64,000 bases of DNA from CAZUXE01 sp964624585 (lineage in GTDB: Bacteria; Hydrothermota; Tepidihabitantia; B3-TA06). Shown here one piece after another: positions 17,699 to 26,919 of the stretch. The position numbers and the translations under genes are program-made. Within the stretch, counting starts at the first letter, position 1. Each line of letters begins with the position of its first letter. Below the pieces are notes generated by a model, which was given only the letters and a program-made list of their open reading frames with translations, was not told the DNA's origin and did no database searches. The stretch spans positions 1 to 64,000 of the forward strand of contig CAZUXE010000002.1 of assembly GCA_964624585.1 (NCBI GenBank). Reading direction: 5' to 3'.

Positions 17699-18397
17699 TT
17701 GAACGAAGGCAAAAGACTTATATCGGTGTTTTTTGCACCCACAGCCCTTTTTGAAGATTTACGTGAAAAGCAACGTTGGATTGTACCTTTCATTATCTGT
17801 ATTCTGTTAGCAGGACTAGTAGCATTATTGCCCAGATTATTTGTATCTCCTGAGGTTTGGCTTGATATAATTCGGAATAACATGTCAAATGTAAAGGTGA
17901 ATATTCAAGTGTCACCGGAAACAATGATTCAGCAAATGCTTTCGCCTATAGCTATTGTTTTTGCAACCCTAGAAGCTATGGTTGTATTTTCTATATTTAC
18001 TTTTGGTATATCGCTTATTTTCTGGGCAATTTTCGCCATTTTCGGCGGCGGCCTAAATTTTAAGAAATCTTTGTCCGTTGTTTCCTATACAGGTTTGATT
18101 ACAATTGTTGGCGCTCTTGTTACTACTCTGCTTTCAATTTTATTTCAACGTTTAGATATAACCTTATCCTTGGCTGCTCTTCCTATATTTAACCCTGATT
18201 CCATTTGGTACCGTTTGGCTAACCAAATTAATTTCTTTGCAGTGTGGCGTGTTCTTGTTATGGGTTTAGGATTCGCTGTTATTGGACAATTGAAACGCTC
18301 TAAAGGATTTTTAATAGTCATAATCTCATGGTTAGTTGCAATTTCTTTACAAAATTTTATCCCAATTATTATTAAATCGATTACGGTACATTCTTAG
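17699..18397 (+). CDS. Yip1-domain integral membrane protein
   Basis: A 232-residue protein with five hydrophobic helices. The N-terminal stretch SVFFAPTALFEDLREKQRWIVPFIICILLAG is the hallmark of prokaryotic Yip1-domain proteins (FxxPxxxFxxLxxxxRWxxP). The function of these proteins is not established; roles in membrane trafficking or transport are speculative. The start is TTG at 17699, chosen because AAGGAGG lies 4-5 nt upstream and the family motif begins a few residues later. It is separated from the regulator by 92 bp and precedes the isoprenoid fusion by 12 bp. Confidence 0.8.
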   Translation: MNEGKRLISVFFAPTALFEDLREKQRWIVPFIICILLAGLVALLPRLFVSPEVWLDIIRNNMSNVKVNIQVSPETMIQQMLSPIAIVFATLEAMVVFSIFTFGISLIFWAIFAIFGGGLNFKKSLSVVSYTGLITIVGALVTTLLSILFQRLDITLSLAALPIFNPDSIWYRLANQINFFAVWRVLVMGLGFAVIGQLKRSKGFLIVIISWLVAISLQNFIPIIIKSITVHS

Positions 18398-18409
18398 CAT
18401 ATATTTAAC

Positions 18410-20632
18410 GTGATATCCTGCGATGTTTTAATTCTTGGTGCTGGCCCCGCAGGAGCTGAGGCAGCATATAGATTATCTGAAGCAGGTTTGCGGGTTGTTG
18501 TTCTGGAGAAAAAGTCTCTAGCGAGAGAAAAAGCCTGTGGTGGAGCAATTCAAACCGGAGAATTGCTGGAGTTCGGCGCACCCGACGAAGATATTATAGA
18601 AAGACGTATAACAAATGCCAGAATATTCGGACCTTCAGCTTCGGCGCTTGAGATTTCAACAGAACATGAAGGCCAAGCAGGAATCATAGTTAAACGTTCA
18701 ACTTATGATGTATGGCTACAGCAACGCGCACAGCGGGCAAGATTCATTGAAAATTATCAAATTACTACTTTCAATCGTTTAGGGAATAAGTGGATAATTA
18801 AGGCAAGTTTTGTAGGTTCAGAGAAACTTGGGAAAAGTGTACCACAAGCAGATATAACTATAGAATCGAGCTTTGTTGTCCATGCCGCGGGAGCAAATGC
18901 AGGTTTTGTTGAAAAAAAATTGGGGCTTTCGGCTTTTCCGCCAAATGGTATGGGAATTACATTTCAGCGTTGGTTGGATGTTGGTGAAGAGACGCTGGAT
19001 AGAAAATTTGCCAATTCCATAGAGTTTCATTTTATTCCAGAAAGAGTTCCCAACGGTTACTTCTGGATGTTTCCTAAAAAGGATGTTTTACTTGCAGGAG
19101 TGGGAACAACTCTTGAATTCGCAAGAAATATGGATACATCTTTGAAGCAGGAGCTGGATAATTTCTTAAAGCTTCAATTACCGCGTCTTGGAATTGTTCA
19201 AGAATGTCCTTGCATTAGATGCGATGGCGGGAAGGTCCCCATGCAAATGCGTAGCTCTCTCTATGGAAATGGATTTCTAGTCGTAGGTGATGCTGCAGGA
19301 GTAGTTTCCATGATTCACGGAGGTGGAATCTATCAGGCGCGTAAAACATCGGTTTTTGCAGCCGAAGCCATTTGCCAATACTTAAACGGTCATTCTGACG
19401 CCTTGGAATTATATCAGCAAAGGATTTACGAATACTTTACAGAGCGCGAACGGAGATGGGACAAAAGGCTTAAACCTTTCTTAACGGACAAGAATCTTGT
19501 TAGCCTTATACTTGAAAGAGGCAGGAATGATGAATCTGTGAAAAGGGGTTTGGGAATACTTCTTTCGTCAACAGATGGGCATCGACATGCCTATGAGCTA
19601 ATTGAAGGAGCCTCTTTTGCTCTTATATCAGAAGAGCTTGATGAAATAATCTCTGCTGAACGGGAATTGGTTAATTCAGAACTGCAAAAGTTGTTTACAG
19701 ATTCATCAGACCTTCACAAGATGATTAATCAGGTGCTTCTGTGTGGCGGAAAACGGCTCAGAGCAATTTTAGTAATTTTAGTAGGGCAGGCTTTGGAGGC
19801 AGGGCTTGATGAATTACTTCCTGTAGCTCTTGCCTACGAAATGAGTCATACCGCTTCACTAGTGCATGATGACATTATAGACGGAGGTGAGTGGCGCAGA
19901 GGAGCTGAAACCCTGCATCGTAAGTATGGTCTTGGACATGCCATAACAGCAGGAGACGCTTTATTGATTAAGGGGTTCGAAATGCTGGCAGCCTATCAGA
20001 CACGGAAAGAAGTGTCAAAATTAACGCTTATCAAACTAATAACCTTGGGTTGCCGTTCCGGTTTAGACGCTTCAAAAGGCGAGGTGTTGGATATTAACTT
20101 CACTTCGAATGAAATTCGCGATAAATCGCTTGATGATTATTTAGAGCTTATTCGTTTGAAAACAGGAGCCTTAATTGAAGCGGCAACTGAAGCTGGAGCT
20201 GTTATTGCCGCATGTTCTAAAGAACAAACTACAGCTATGCGCGAGTTCGGTCGCTATCTTGGTATAGCCTTTCAGATTTATGACGATGCCAAGGATCTTT
20301 TGGCAGCATCTACGGTGAGCTTGAAATCACGATTTACCGATATCAAACAGGGAAAACTAACAGCTCAGTTAATTCATACTATTAACGCCGCATCGCATGA
20401 AGACCGTGAGCGCCTTCTGCATCTTTTATCACTTGGTACGTTGGATGGCGCAGAGGAAATTCTTGAACTTTATCGTCGTTACGATGCCTTACAGTTCAAC
20501 CAGAAACTTTCTCGAAAATATCTAAACAAAGCCCAGCGGAAATTAGACGCCCTTGATGATTCATCCTACAAAGAAAAACTGGAAGGAATAGTACGCGTGC
20601 TTGGATATTGGACAAGGTTTGCGTCAGATTGA
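18410..20632 (+). CDS. Geranylgeranyl reductase-family flavoprotein fused to a polyprenyl diphosphate synthase
   Basis: A 740-residue two-enzyme fusion. Residues about 1-400 form an FAD-dependent geranylgeranyl-reductase-family domain: GAGPAG (10-15), KACGG (41-45), the family motif PNGYFWMFPK (214-223) and GDAAG (293-297). Residues about 415-740 form a trans-isoprenyl diphosphate synthase: GGKRLRA (446-452), first aspartate-rich motif DDIID (487-491), second DDAKD (625-629) and KTGALIEAA. The residues before DDIID are small (TASLVH), which argues against a short C15 product and for geranylgeranyl or longer chains. The protein could make and then saturate a prenyl chain, for a quinone, a carotenoid-like compound or an ether lipid. 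GTG start at 18410; no stop or frameshift between the domains. Confidence 0.9.
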   Translation: MISCDVLILGAGPAGAEAAYRLSEAGLRVVVLEKKSLAREKACGGAIQTGELLEFGAPDEDIIERRITNARIFGPSASALEISTEHEGQAGIIVKRSTYDVWLQQRAQRARFIENYQITTFNRLGNKWIIKASFVGSEKLGKSVPQADITIESSFVVHAAGANAGFVEKKLGLSAFPPNGMGITFQRWLDVGEETLDRKFANSIEFHFIPERVPNGYFWMFPKKDVLLAGVGTTLEFARNMDTSLKQELDNFLKLQLPRLGIVQECPCIRCDGGKVPMQMRSSLYGNGFLVVGDAAGVVSMIHGGGIYQARKTSVFAAEAICQYLNGHSDALELYQQRIYEYFTERERRWDKRLKPFLTDKNLVSLILERGRNDESVKRGLGILLSSTDGHRHAYELIEGASFALISEELDEIISAERELVNSELQKLFTDSSDLHKMINQVLLCGGKRLRAILVILVGQALEAGLDELLPVALAYEMSHTASLVHDDIIDGGEWRRGAETLHRKYGLGHAITAGDALLIKGFEMLAAYQTRKEVSKLTLIKLITLGCRSGLDASKGEVLDINFTSNEIRDKSLDDYLELIRLKTGALIEAATEAGAVIAACSKEQTTAMREFGRYLGIAFQIYDDAKDLLAASTVSLKSRFTDIKQGKLTAQLIHTINAASHEDRERLLHLLSLGTLDGAEEILELYRRYDALQFNQKLSRKYLNKAQRKLDALDDSSYKEKLEGIVRVLGYWTRFASD

Positions 20633-20669
20633 TGAGAGTAGATATTATAATAAAAAGTGATTGTGCTGT

Positions 20670-22016
20670 ATGATTAGAGAAAAAGTTATAATTAAACGTA
20701 TACAGAGCTATGATGTTCAAGCTATTCAAAATTTTACCGCTGAGGCTATTAAAAAACTTGGTATAAAGTCTAAGCCACGTGCCTTTATAAAACCGAATCT
20801 AGTTATGGCTACCCGTTATGCTGAACACGCCTATACTCATACAGATGTACTCAAAGGGGTGTTTCGCGCTTTGGATAATCATGGTATAATTCAAAAAACC
20901 CTTTTTGAAGACTGCGGACTTTTCGTTCCCCTGCGCTACGCATACCGCGCTTCGGGTTACAATAAATTATGCAAACAGGAAAATGTAGATTTTCTCAACC
21001 TTTCTGAAGCTATATTTGATAGTTTTTTGAAAGTTGATAAGGCTTCTGTTCACGGTCGACTTCCTATTCCTTCAACCCTTACTCAAGATGCCCTTAGAGT
21101 GTTTGTTCCAAAACTTAAGGTTCATTCGCAAACCGATATCACTGGAGCGGTAAAGCTAAATATCGGTATTATTAAACGCTCAATTCGCCTGCATAGGCAT
21201 CATCATGACTTAGGCAAGAAGATTGCCGATTCACTTGCAGCATTTCCGCCTGACCTTGTGATTACTGATGCTATCAATGTAGGCATTAATGGAGTGGGTT
21301 GTCCTGACGCTGTCAATCTTGGAGTTATGATTGCCTCGCGGAATGCCGTTGCTTCAGATGCGGTTGGGGCGTGGCTGTTTGGATATAATCCTGAGGAGAT
21401 TGAACATCTTACGCTTGCATCGCATCGTGGTCTTGGTCCTGTTAAGCTATCTGAAGTAGAGATAATTAATCCAGATAATATCCAACCAGTGTCAAGTGAA
21501 GTATTCCGTGAAAAAGAGATATCAAAAATCCACACCAATTTTTCGTATTTTGAAGGACGGGTACACGAAGGTAAAAGATGCAAAGGCGGCTGCATAGGCT
21601 TTATTGGAGAATCATTGCACTATCTGAATAGATACAATAAATGGCGAAGGGGAGAAAATCTAAACTTTTTTGCCAATGCTCTGTTTGGCCTTATTGGTCA
21701 ACTTCCATCACAAGAGCGTCAACGTAAGGCGGGAATTGTTGTCGGCGACTATAAGGGAGAAATTCCCGAAGACCTACGCTCAAATCTGATATTTGTAGGT
21801 GATTGTACTAAAGCCGGAAATTATAAACCTCGTGTGCATCTTAAAGGATGCCCTGTTTATATGGCCAGAATGGTATTTCGTTTTGCTATGGACGCCAGGG
21901 CTATGAATCCTTTTATTGACGTTGTTGAAGGCCTACCTTTTATACGCGCGTTTATTGAGGAGAAGGTAATGAAGCTTTATAATATCGTAACACATCATTT
22001 AAGGAGGAAGAGATGA
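20670..22016 (+). CDS. DUF362-domain protein
   Basis: A 448-residue cytosolic protein of the DUF362 family: FIKPNLVMA near residue 40, EDCGLFVPLRYAYRASGY, the region FVPKLKVHSQTDITGAVKLNIGI, and DAINVGINGVGCPD. The C-terminal part holds clustered cysteines (KRCKGGCIG, GDCTKAGN, LKGCPVYMAR) that could bind an iron-sulfur centre or a metal. DUF362 proteins are often linked to redox chemistry, but no reaction is established. The ATG at 20670 is chosen over a TTG nine bases upstream because it gives the family-typical N-terminus. It follows the reductase fusion by 37 bp and overlaps rmuC by 4 bp. Confidence 0.78.
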   Translation: MIREKVIIKRIQSYDVQAIQNFTAEAIKKLGIKSKPRAFIKPNLVMATRYAEHAYTHTDVLKGVFRALDNHGIIQKTLFEDCGLFVPLRYAYRASGYNKLCKQENVDFLNLSEAIFDSFLKVDKASVHGRLPIPSTLTQDALRVFVPKLKVHSQTDITGAVKLNIGIIKRSIRLHRHHHDLGKKIADSLAAFPPDLVITDAINVGINGVGCPDAVNLGVMIASRNAVASDAVGAWLFGYNPEEIEHLTLASHRGLGPVKLSEVEIINPDNIQPVSSEVFREKEISKIHTNFSYFEGRVHEGKRCKGGCIGFIGESLHYLNRYNKWRRGENLNFFANALFGLIGQLPSQERQRKAGIVVGDYKGEIPEDLRSNLIFVGDCTKAGNYKPRVHLKGCPVYMARMVFRFAMDARAMNPFIDVVEGLPFIRAFIEEKVMKLYNIVTHHLRRKR

Positions 22017-23047
22017 TTGGAATCTATGTTGCATTGGGACTGGTTGCTGCGCTGATGGTAATACTGCTGACAATTATCCTCAAGATGTTCCACGACCAGA
22101 AAATCAGACGTGATGAAGAAGAGAGGATGAGACAAGAGGAAAAATTTGTTCAGGATTCAATTAAGGAAAAACTCATTAAACTGGAAACTCTGGCGGAAAA
22201 TCCTGCCCAAAGCAAAACTTTAGATGAAATAAACAAGCGTCTGGATTCTACAACTAAGCTATTTGGGGATATTCGCCAAAATCTGGGAAATATGCAAAAA
22301 GCGGCTAAAGGTATGGAAGACGTAGCAAACACTGTTTCATCATTTCAAGACCTTTTGTTAAAACCGAAAACACGCGGAGGGTTTGGTGAGGTTCTTCTTA
22401 TTGACCTTATCAAGGATATTTTGCCTCAGAATACTTATCAATTCCAATATAGATTCAAAGATAGAACTGCAGTTGACGTTGTTATTAAAGCAGGCGACTA
22501 TCTTATTCCCATTGACTCTAAATTCCCTCTTGATGATTTTCAAAGAATGCTGAGTGAAGAGTTGACCGAGGATCAATTTAAGCAAAGATTTAAGCAAATT
22601 ATGAGACCACGAGTTAGGGAAGTCCAAAAATACATCAAACCTGACGAGGGTACTCTAAATTTTGCATTAATGTATATCCCGTCTGAAAAAATTTACTCAA
22701 GGCTTTCTGAAATAGATGAGCTAATGACTTCTTTTCGTAAAATTCACGTTTTTCCAGTTTCGCCATCAACCTTTTATCAATTTCTTGAAACTATCCGACT
22801 AGGTCTGAGAGGGTTGGAGATTCAAGAAAACGTCAAAAAGATACTAGATACCTTAAATCGAGTTGGTAAAGAGTTCGAGTTGGCAAAGGTTGAGTGGAAC
22901 AAAGTGGGAACCCATTTAACCAATGCTCACACTCAATATGACAAAGCTAGTAAGCGACTGGATAGAATTAGCGATAAAATCGATGCCCTTGAGAGCGAAA
23001 GGGAAGAAAAGCAAAAGGAGATACCATATGAAACTACTGGAGATTAA
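22013..23047 (+). CDS. rmuC: RmuC-family DNA recombination protein
   Basis: A 344-residue protein with an N-terminal membrane helix (about 3-25), a coiled-coil segment (about 30-110) and the RmuC nuclease-like domain: KTRGGFGEVLLIDLIKDILP, RFKDRTAVDVVIKAGDYLIPIDSKFPLDDFQRM, FALMYIPSEKIYSRL and VFPVSPSTFYQFLETIRLGLRG. The D...PIDSKFP core resembles the PD-(D/E)XK fold. RmuC in Escherichia coli limits inversions at short inverted repeats. This is of interest here given the inverted repeats in intergenic DNA, though no link is shown. AGGAGG lies upstream of the ATG, which overlaps the DUF362 stop. Confidence 0.92.
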   Translation: MIGIYVALGLVAALMVILLTIILKMFHDQKIRRDEEERMRQEEKFVQDSIKEKLIKLETLAENPAQSKTLDEINKRLDSTTKLFGDIRQNLGNMQKAAKGMEDVANTVSSFQDLLLKPKTRGGFGEVLLIDLIKDILPQNTYQFQYRFKDRTAVDVVIKAGDYLIPIDSKFPLDDFQRMLSEELTEDQFKQRFKQIMRPRVREVQKYIKPDEGTLNFALMYIPSEKIYSRLSEIDELMTSFRKIHVFPVSPSTFYQFLETIRLGLRGLEIQENVKKILDTLNRVGKEFELAKVEWNKVGTHLTNAHTQYDKASKRLDRISDKIDALESEREEKQKEIPYETTGD

Positions 23048-23750
23048 TACTCACGAATTTGCCCACAAGGAGCCGTATCTTTGTTTTTGGCCAGTGGGAA
23101 CCATGGAAGCTCACGATTTAGGGCCAATCGGAACCGATGTGATTGCGCCTGAAAAATTGGCCTCCGATTTATCATCCGATTTTGACGCTTTGCTTCTTCC
23201 AACCCTGCCTTATGGTCTAGTTTCTTCGCTTTCCGGTTACCCCGGAGGAATGTGGATGTCTAACGATACCTACAAATCCATGATTTTTGAGCTTTTAGCC
23301 TCGCTGGCTGTATCAGGAATGGAATCGGTAATTGTGTTCAATGGACACGGCGGTAATACCGGCGCCTTGAGTGAAATTCTGCCGGAAGTATGGAAAGAAA
23401 CAGGGATGAAGACCGCATTCATTGATTGGTGGACGCTTGGCCGGGAATTATCCACAAAGTATTTCGGTTCCGCAGGCGGTCATGGTGGAGCAGATGAGCT
23501 GGCTTTAGTTTATGCGGCAAATCCCAAAATAGTTCCTGAAACCTGGGACGGCTCACGAGCATTTGTTCATAGAGATGGCCTGAAAGCGTATCCTTCGCCC
23601 CGTTCAGCCATTCGTTATTCTGATGATAATGCAAAGCCGTTTACGCCCGAATCGGCTAAAGCCTATTATGCGGAACTTAAAACCCTTATAAGCGCCATAC
23701 TTACTGAAATATTAAAGGGCTGGAGTCAATTTAACAGACTTGGAGAATAG
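23028..23750 (+). CDS. Creatininase-family amidohydrolase
   Basis: A 240-residue protein of the creatininase/MftE/FAPy-deformylase family. Metal-site motifs: FWPVGTMEAHDLGPIGTD near the N-terminus, the VFNGHGGNTGAL loop at about residues 103-114, and GGHGGADE at about 145-152, where relatives have HAGExETS. The family cleaves cyclic or small amides using two metal ions; the substrate here is open. The start at 23028 is set by AAAGGAG 7 nt upstream; a longer reading frame begins inside rmuC and is not supported. It overlaps rmuC by 20 bp and the next gene by one base. Confidence 0.87.
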   Translation: MKLLEINTHEFAHKEPYLCFWPVGTMEAHDLGPIGTDVIAPEKLASDLSSDFDALLLPTLPYGLVSSLSGYPGGMWMSNDTYKSMIFELLASLAVSGMESVIVFNGHGGNTGALSEILPEVWKETGMKTAFIDWWTLGRELSTKYFGSAGGHGGADELALVYAANPKIVPETWDGSRAFVHRDGLKAYPSPRSAIRYSDDNAKPFTPESAKAYYAELKTLISAILTEILKGWSQFNRLGE

Positions 23751-24526
23751 TGAAACGAGCAAGCCACGAAGACAGATTAAGAATAGCCGGTGAGATTCGT
23801 AATCAACTTAAGGTAAAACTGGAAAATAATCTCAAGGCTTTAGTAATTTTTGCATCCACCGCCAAAAAACAGGACAGGGCCTATTCTGATTTGGAATTAC
23901 TTGCAATAGTAGCAGATGATTATGAGGAAAGCATCTCTACTTTTATGAAAGATGAAATTTACTGTAAAATATCCTACATTCCATATACTAAAGCACTCAG
24001 GCAAGCTGGAGAGATATCCCGCGATTGGCCAATTGCAGCCGATAAGTGGCATCGTATGCTTCCAATATATGTAAAAGAAAATGATGAATGTTTGGGGCAT
24101 ATACAAACAGCGGCATGGCAGTCGTTAAATAACGACAAGAAGTTTAACGAAGCGATAGTAAAAGCAGCCCTCAGGATTCAGAAAGAAATAGGTTCGCTTA
24201 TAAACGCCTTTGAAAAGGAAATTCCTTCTGATGTTTGCACTCAATTGTTCAATTTTTCCCTATCGGTAATATACCTGCTTGCATTCGTCAATCGCCATTT
24301 CTATCAGGGTTTGCGTTATGCCTGGGAGGAATCAAAGAAACTGTCTCAAATGCCTTCCGATTATATTCGTCTTATTGAAATCGTCCATGGTGAAAAAGAA
24401 TTGTCTATGACGAATCGCTACAATGCCGCCCTTGAACTGTGGTTAAAGATACAGATATGGTTGAAAAGTATGGGTGTGTATTGGGAAAAGAAAAATGAGT
24501 TAAGGCTACCGAAAAAGCTTACTTGA
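23750..24526 (+). CDS. Nucleotidyltransferase-like protein with C-terminal helical domain
   Basis: A 258-residue protein. The N-terminal region LKALVIFASTAKKQDRAYSDLELLAIV has the layout of pol-beta-type (kanamycin nucleotidyltransferase-like) enzymes, with the D-x-E metal pair in SDLELL, although the usual GS dipeptide is AS. The C-terminal half (about 130-245) is helical, as in KNTase or HEPN-like partners. It could nucleotidylate a small molecule; drug resistance cannot be inferred. The start is GTG at 23750, overlapping the upstream TAG by one base, so it is the terminal gene of the long plus-strand operon. Confidence 0.7.
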   Translation: MKRASHEDRLRIAGEIRNQLKVKLENNLKALVIFASTAKKQDRAYSDLELLAIVADDYEESISTFMKDEIYCKISYIPYTKALRQAGEISRDWPIAADKWHRMLPIYVKENDECLGHIQTAAWQSLNNDKKFNEAIVKAALRIQKEIGSLINAFEKEIPSDVCTQLFNFSLSVIYLLAFVNRHFYQGLRYAWEESKKLSQMPSDYIRLIEIVHGEKELSMTNRYNAALELWLKIQIWLKSMGVYWEKKNELRLPKKLT

Positions 24527-24626
24527 GGGCGTGAACATTTATCTCCAATATATTGATGGCATTACCTTCTTTAGTTTTTCTAACGCGAGGAGTATCTTTG
24601 GGGGATATAATGGAATTCTTTCTCGC

Positions 24627-24654
24627 TTGACTGTTTGGTTTGAATTTATACAAT
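24627..24654 (+). promoter_or_regulatory. Promoter for the dehydrogenase gene at 24710
   Basis: TTGACT (24627-24632), 16-bp spacer, TACAAT (24649-24654). Predicted leader about 50 nt, with AGGAGG directly before the ATG at 24710. Confidence 0.65.
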
Positions 24655-24709
24655 TTGCCTTGGGTGTTAAGGTGGGCGTGTTGAAAAGTATTGACCAAAA
24701 GGAGGTCTA

Positions 24710-25825
24710 ATGGCCAAGCACAAGATTGCGGTACTGCCCGGCGATGGTGTGGGTGTTGAAGTTACCGAAGCGGCAATGATTGTTCTTAAAAAAGTTGGAC
24801 TTGATGCGGAGTATATCTATGGTGATATTGGTTGGGAGTTCTGGCGTTCTGAAGGCGATCCATTGCCTCAGCGTACTATAGATCTTCTTACAAAAACCGA
24901 CGCTTGCCTGTTCGGGGCAATAACCTCAAAACCTAAACAAGAAGCAGAGCAGGAACTTAAACCAGAACTGCAAGGTAAGGAATTGGTCTATCGTTCACCT
25001 ATTGTGCGTCTTCGTCAACATTTTAATTTGCATACTAACCTTAGACCATGCAAAGGTTATAAGGGTAATCCTCTAGTCTATAAGGAAGGCATTGACCTCG
25101 TGGTATTTCGTGAGAATACCGAAGGACTCTACGGAGGAGTTGAATGGCATCCTGTACCTGACAACATTCGTAGTGCGATTAATTCTCATCCTGCAGCAAA
25201 GAAGTTTGCCGACTGTTCAAATGAAGACATGGCAATCTCAACCCGTATATTCACTCGCAAGGGGTGTCAACGTATTCTGCACTCGGCGTTTGAGTTTGCC
25301 AAGAAGCATGGTCGTAAATCTATAACTGTTGTTGAAAAGCCCAATGTGGTACGTGAGACTTCTGGACTTATGGTTCGCGAAGCCCGCAAGATGGCAAAAG
25401 ACTATCCGGAAATTCAACTCTGGGAAGCTAACATTGACGCTATGTGTATGTGGCTTTTGAAAAATCCGTTTGACTATGACGTGCTTATTTCATCGAATAT
25501 GTTTGGAGACATTATTTCCGACCTTGCGGCTCAACTTGTAGGAGGACTTGGTTTTGCAGCATCTGCTAATATTGGTGATGACTTTGCAGTTTTTGAGCCA
25601 ACCCATGGTTCTGCTCCAAAGTATGCTGGACAGTACAAGGTGAATCCTATGGCTATGCTTTTAACAACTAAGTTAATGCTTGATTGGCTTGGTGAAAAGG
25701 ATATGGCTTCATCGCTGGATGCTGCAATTGCATCGGTGATAGCGGAAGCTAAGGTTCGTACATACGATATGGGTGGTTCAAATACCACACTTGAGGTCGC
25801 CGAAGCTGTAGCAAATAAGTTGTAA
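24710..25825 (+). CDS. Isocitrate/isopropylmalate-family NAD(P)-dependent dehydrogenase
   Basis: A 371-residue beta-decarboxylating dehydrogenase. Visible motifs: IAVLPGDGVGVEVTEAA, DACLFGAITSKP, SPIVRLRQHFNLHTNLRPCKGYKG (substrate arginines), DLVVFRENTEGLYGGVEWH, the catalytic Lys region VVEKPNVVRETSG, NMFGDIISDLAAQLVGGLGFAASANIG, and the cofactor loop FEPTHGSAPKYAGQYKVNP. The family includes isocitrate, 3-isopropylmalate, homoisocitrate and tartrate dehydrogenases, and the exact substrate is not decided by what is visible. No leucine genes are adjacent, and the gene has its own promoter and end hairpin, so a free-standing role such as isocitrate oxidation is plausible. Confidence 0.88.
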   Translation: MAKHKIAVLPGDGVGVEVTEAAMIVLKKVGLDAEYIYGDIGWEFWRSEGDPLPQRTIDLLTKTDACLFGAITSKPKQEAEQELKPELQGKELVYRSPIVRLRQHFNLHTNLRPCKGYKGNPLVYKEGIDLVVFRENTEGLYGGVEWHPVPDNIRSAINSHPAAKKFADCSNEDMAISTRIFTRKGCQRILHSAFEFAKKHGRKSITVVEKPNVVRETSGLMVREARKMAKDYPEIQLWEANIDAMCMWLLKNPFDYDVLISSNMFGDIISDLAAQLVGGLGFAASANIGDDFAVFEPTHGSAPKYAGQYKVNPMAMLLTTKLMLDWLGEKDMASSLDAAIASVIAEAKVRTYDMGGSNTTLEVAEAVANKL

Positions 25826-25856
25826 AAACAGATTACTATATCTAGCTAATAAAAGT

Positions 25857-25881
25857 AGGGGTACGGCACTTGCCTACCCCT
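25857..25881 (+). terminator. GTAGGGG-type hairpin, possible terminator
   Basis: Arms AGGGGTA (25857-25863) and TACCCCT (25875-25881), with inner GGCA/TGCC pairing, 32 bp after the dehydrogenase stop. Only three T follow, so termination would be weak. The leading GTAGGGG is shared with the hairpin repeats at 38906 and 46243, so it may be a degenerate member of that family. Confidence 0.5.
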
Positions 25882-26178
25882 TTCGTAAATACCTATCTTT
25901 GTGGAATGTCTTTCTCAAATAATGCGTTATAAGCTTTAACTTATCTCTAAGTAAAACAAAAGTATTCGAGTAACTTTATCTAATTAAACAGCTTAATCTA
26001 TGCTAGAAACAGAGTGTTATAAAAGCGCCAATTTTTACAAATCTACACACCTCTATCATATTAAAATTTTATAAATTAAGAACATATTATTGAGGGAGAT
26101 TGTTAAGTGGATGACTTTGCAGAAGATATAAATTAACAATTCTTCATTTTTTCCACAGGACAGTAAACTTAACAGCTA
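25882..26178. other. AT-rich non-coding interval
   Basis: No coding frame or strong structure recognised on either strand between the hairpin and the promoter at 26179. Confidence 0.35.
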
Positions 26179-26206
26179 TTGACTCTCTTTCTGAAGCCTG
26201 TAAACT
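26179..26206 (+). promoter_or_regulatory. Promoter for the GATase gene, leaderless arrangement
   Basis: TTGACT (26179-26184), 16-bp spacer, TAAACT (26201-26206), then 6 nt to the ATG at 26213. Confidence 0.65.
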
Positions 26207-26212
26207 GTAGGT

Positions 26213-26815
26213 ATGAATACAAAGCCTAGCGTGCTGTTAATAGATGCTAATCATGAGCCTTCTCCAGACGACCTAAAATATTATATCGATTGGTTGGAGC
26301 CTTTTTTTAAGGTAAATACAAGTCATGTTACAGGTTTGGAATCAATTGATGTGGCTGAAGATTGTATTGTAGTTACCGGTTCAAAATTGCAGGTAACCGT
26401 TGACCCCATTCCTAAGGCTCTTAGTAAAATCTATAAGGAAACAACAAAGCCGTTGCTGGCAATATGTTGGGGACATCATGCTCTTGCAGCAGCTTGGGGG
26501 GCTAAGGTCATAAAGCAATCTTTTTTAATATCGAAAAAAGAAGAGACTATTAATGAAGATGTCAACAACATCCTTTTTGACGAGTTGGGTATGTTTTTTA
26601 CAGCCTATGAATCGCATTTTGAGCATGTGGTTAAAAACGCCAAACTGACTAGAAACTTTCATGTAATAGCCCATTCCAATTCATGCAAAGTTGAAGGTAT
26701 ATGGCATAAGAAACGTCCGCTCTTCGGTTTACAGTTTCATCCTGAAAGATCTCCTTCGGGAAGAACAGGTTATAGGATTGCCCGGAATTTTGCAAAACTT
26801 GTAGGGAAACGGTAG
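26213..26815 (+). CDS. Class I glutamine amidotransferase-like protein
   Basis: A 200-residue stand-alone class I GATase domain. The nucleophile elbow LLAICWGHHALAAAWG supplies the cysteine (about residue 84), and QFHPERSPSG near the C-terminus supplies the catalytic His and Glu. The N-terminal half (VLLIDANHEPSPDDLKYYIDWLEPFF) is the flavodoxin-like start seen in GATases. It may provide ammonia from glutamine to an unidentified synthetase or act as a glutamyl hydrolase. No synthetase partner is adjacent; it has its own promoter. Confidence 0.83.
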   Translation: MNTKPSVLLIDANHEPSPDDLKYYIDWLEPFFKVNTSHVTGLESIDVAEDCIVVTGSKLQVTVDPIPKALSKIYKETTKPLLAICWGHHALAAAWGAKVIKQSFLISKKEETINEDVNNILFDELGMFFTAYESHFEHVVKNAKLTRNFHVIAHSNSCKVEGIWHKKRPLFGLQFHPERSPSGRTGYRIARNFAKLVGKR

Positions 26816-26885
26816 TAAGTTTTCGAGTATAGTTATCTGTTCTTGGTAAAACCAATAATCTTATTTGTGTTCAGCATGTAATATG

Positions 26886-26913
26886 TTGACAGGGCATTTA
26901 GCGCTCATATACT
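26886..26913 (+). promoter_or_regulatory. Promoter for the transglutaminase-lptD operon, leaderless arrangement
   Basis: TTGACA (26886-26891), 16-bp spacer, TATACT (26908-26913), then 6 nt to the ATG at 26920. A near-consensus promoter. Confidence 0.8.
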
Positions 26914-26919
26914 TTCCTT

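Noticed and set aside
22923..23027. Longer N-terminus for the creatininase gene
   Set aside because: It would lie entirely within rmuC; the ATG at 23028 has AAAGGAG and begins the family homology.
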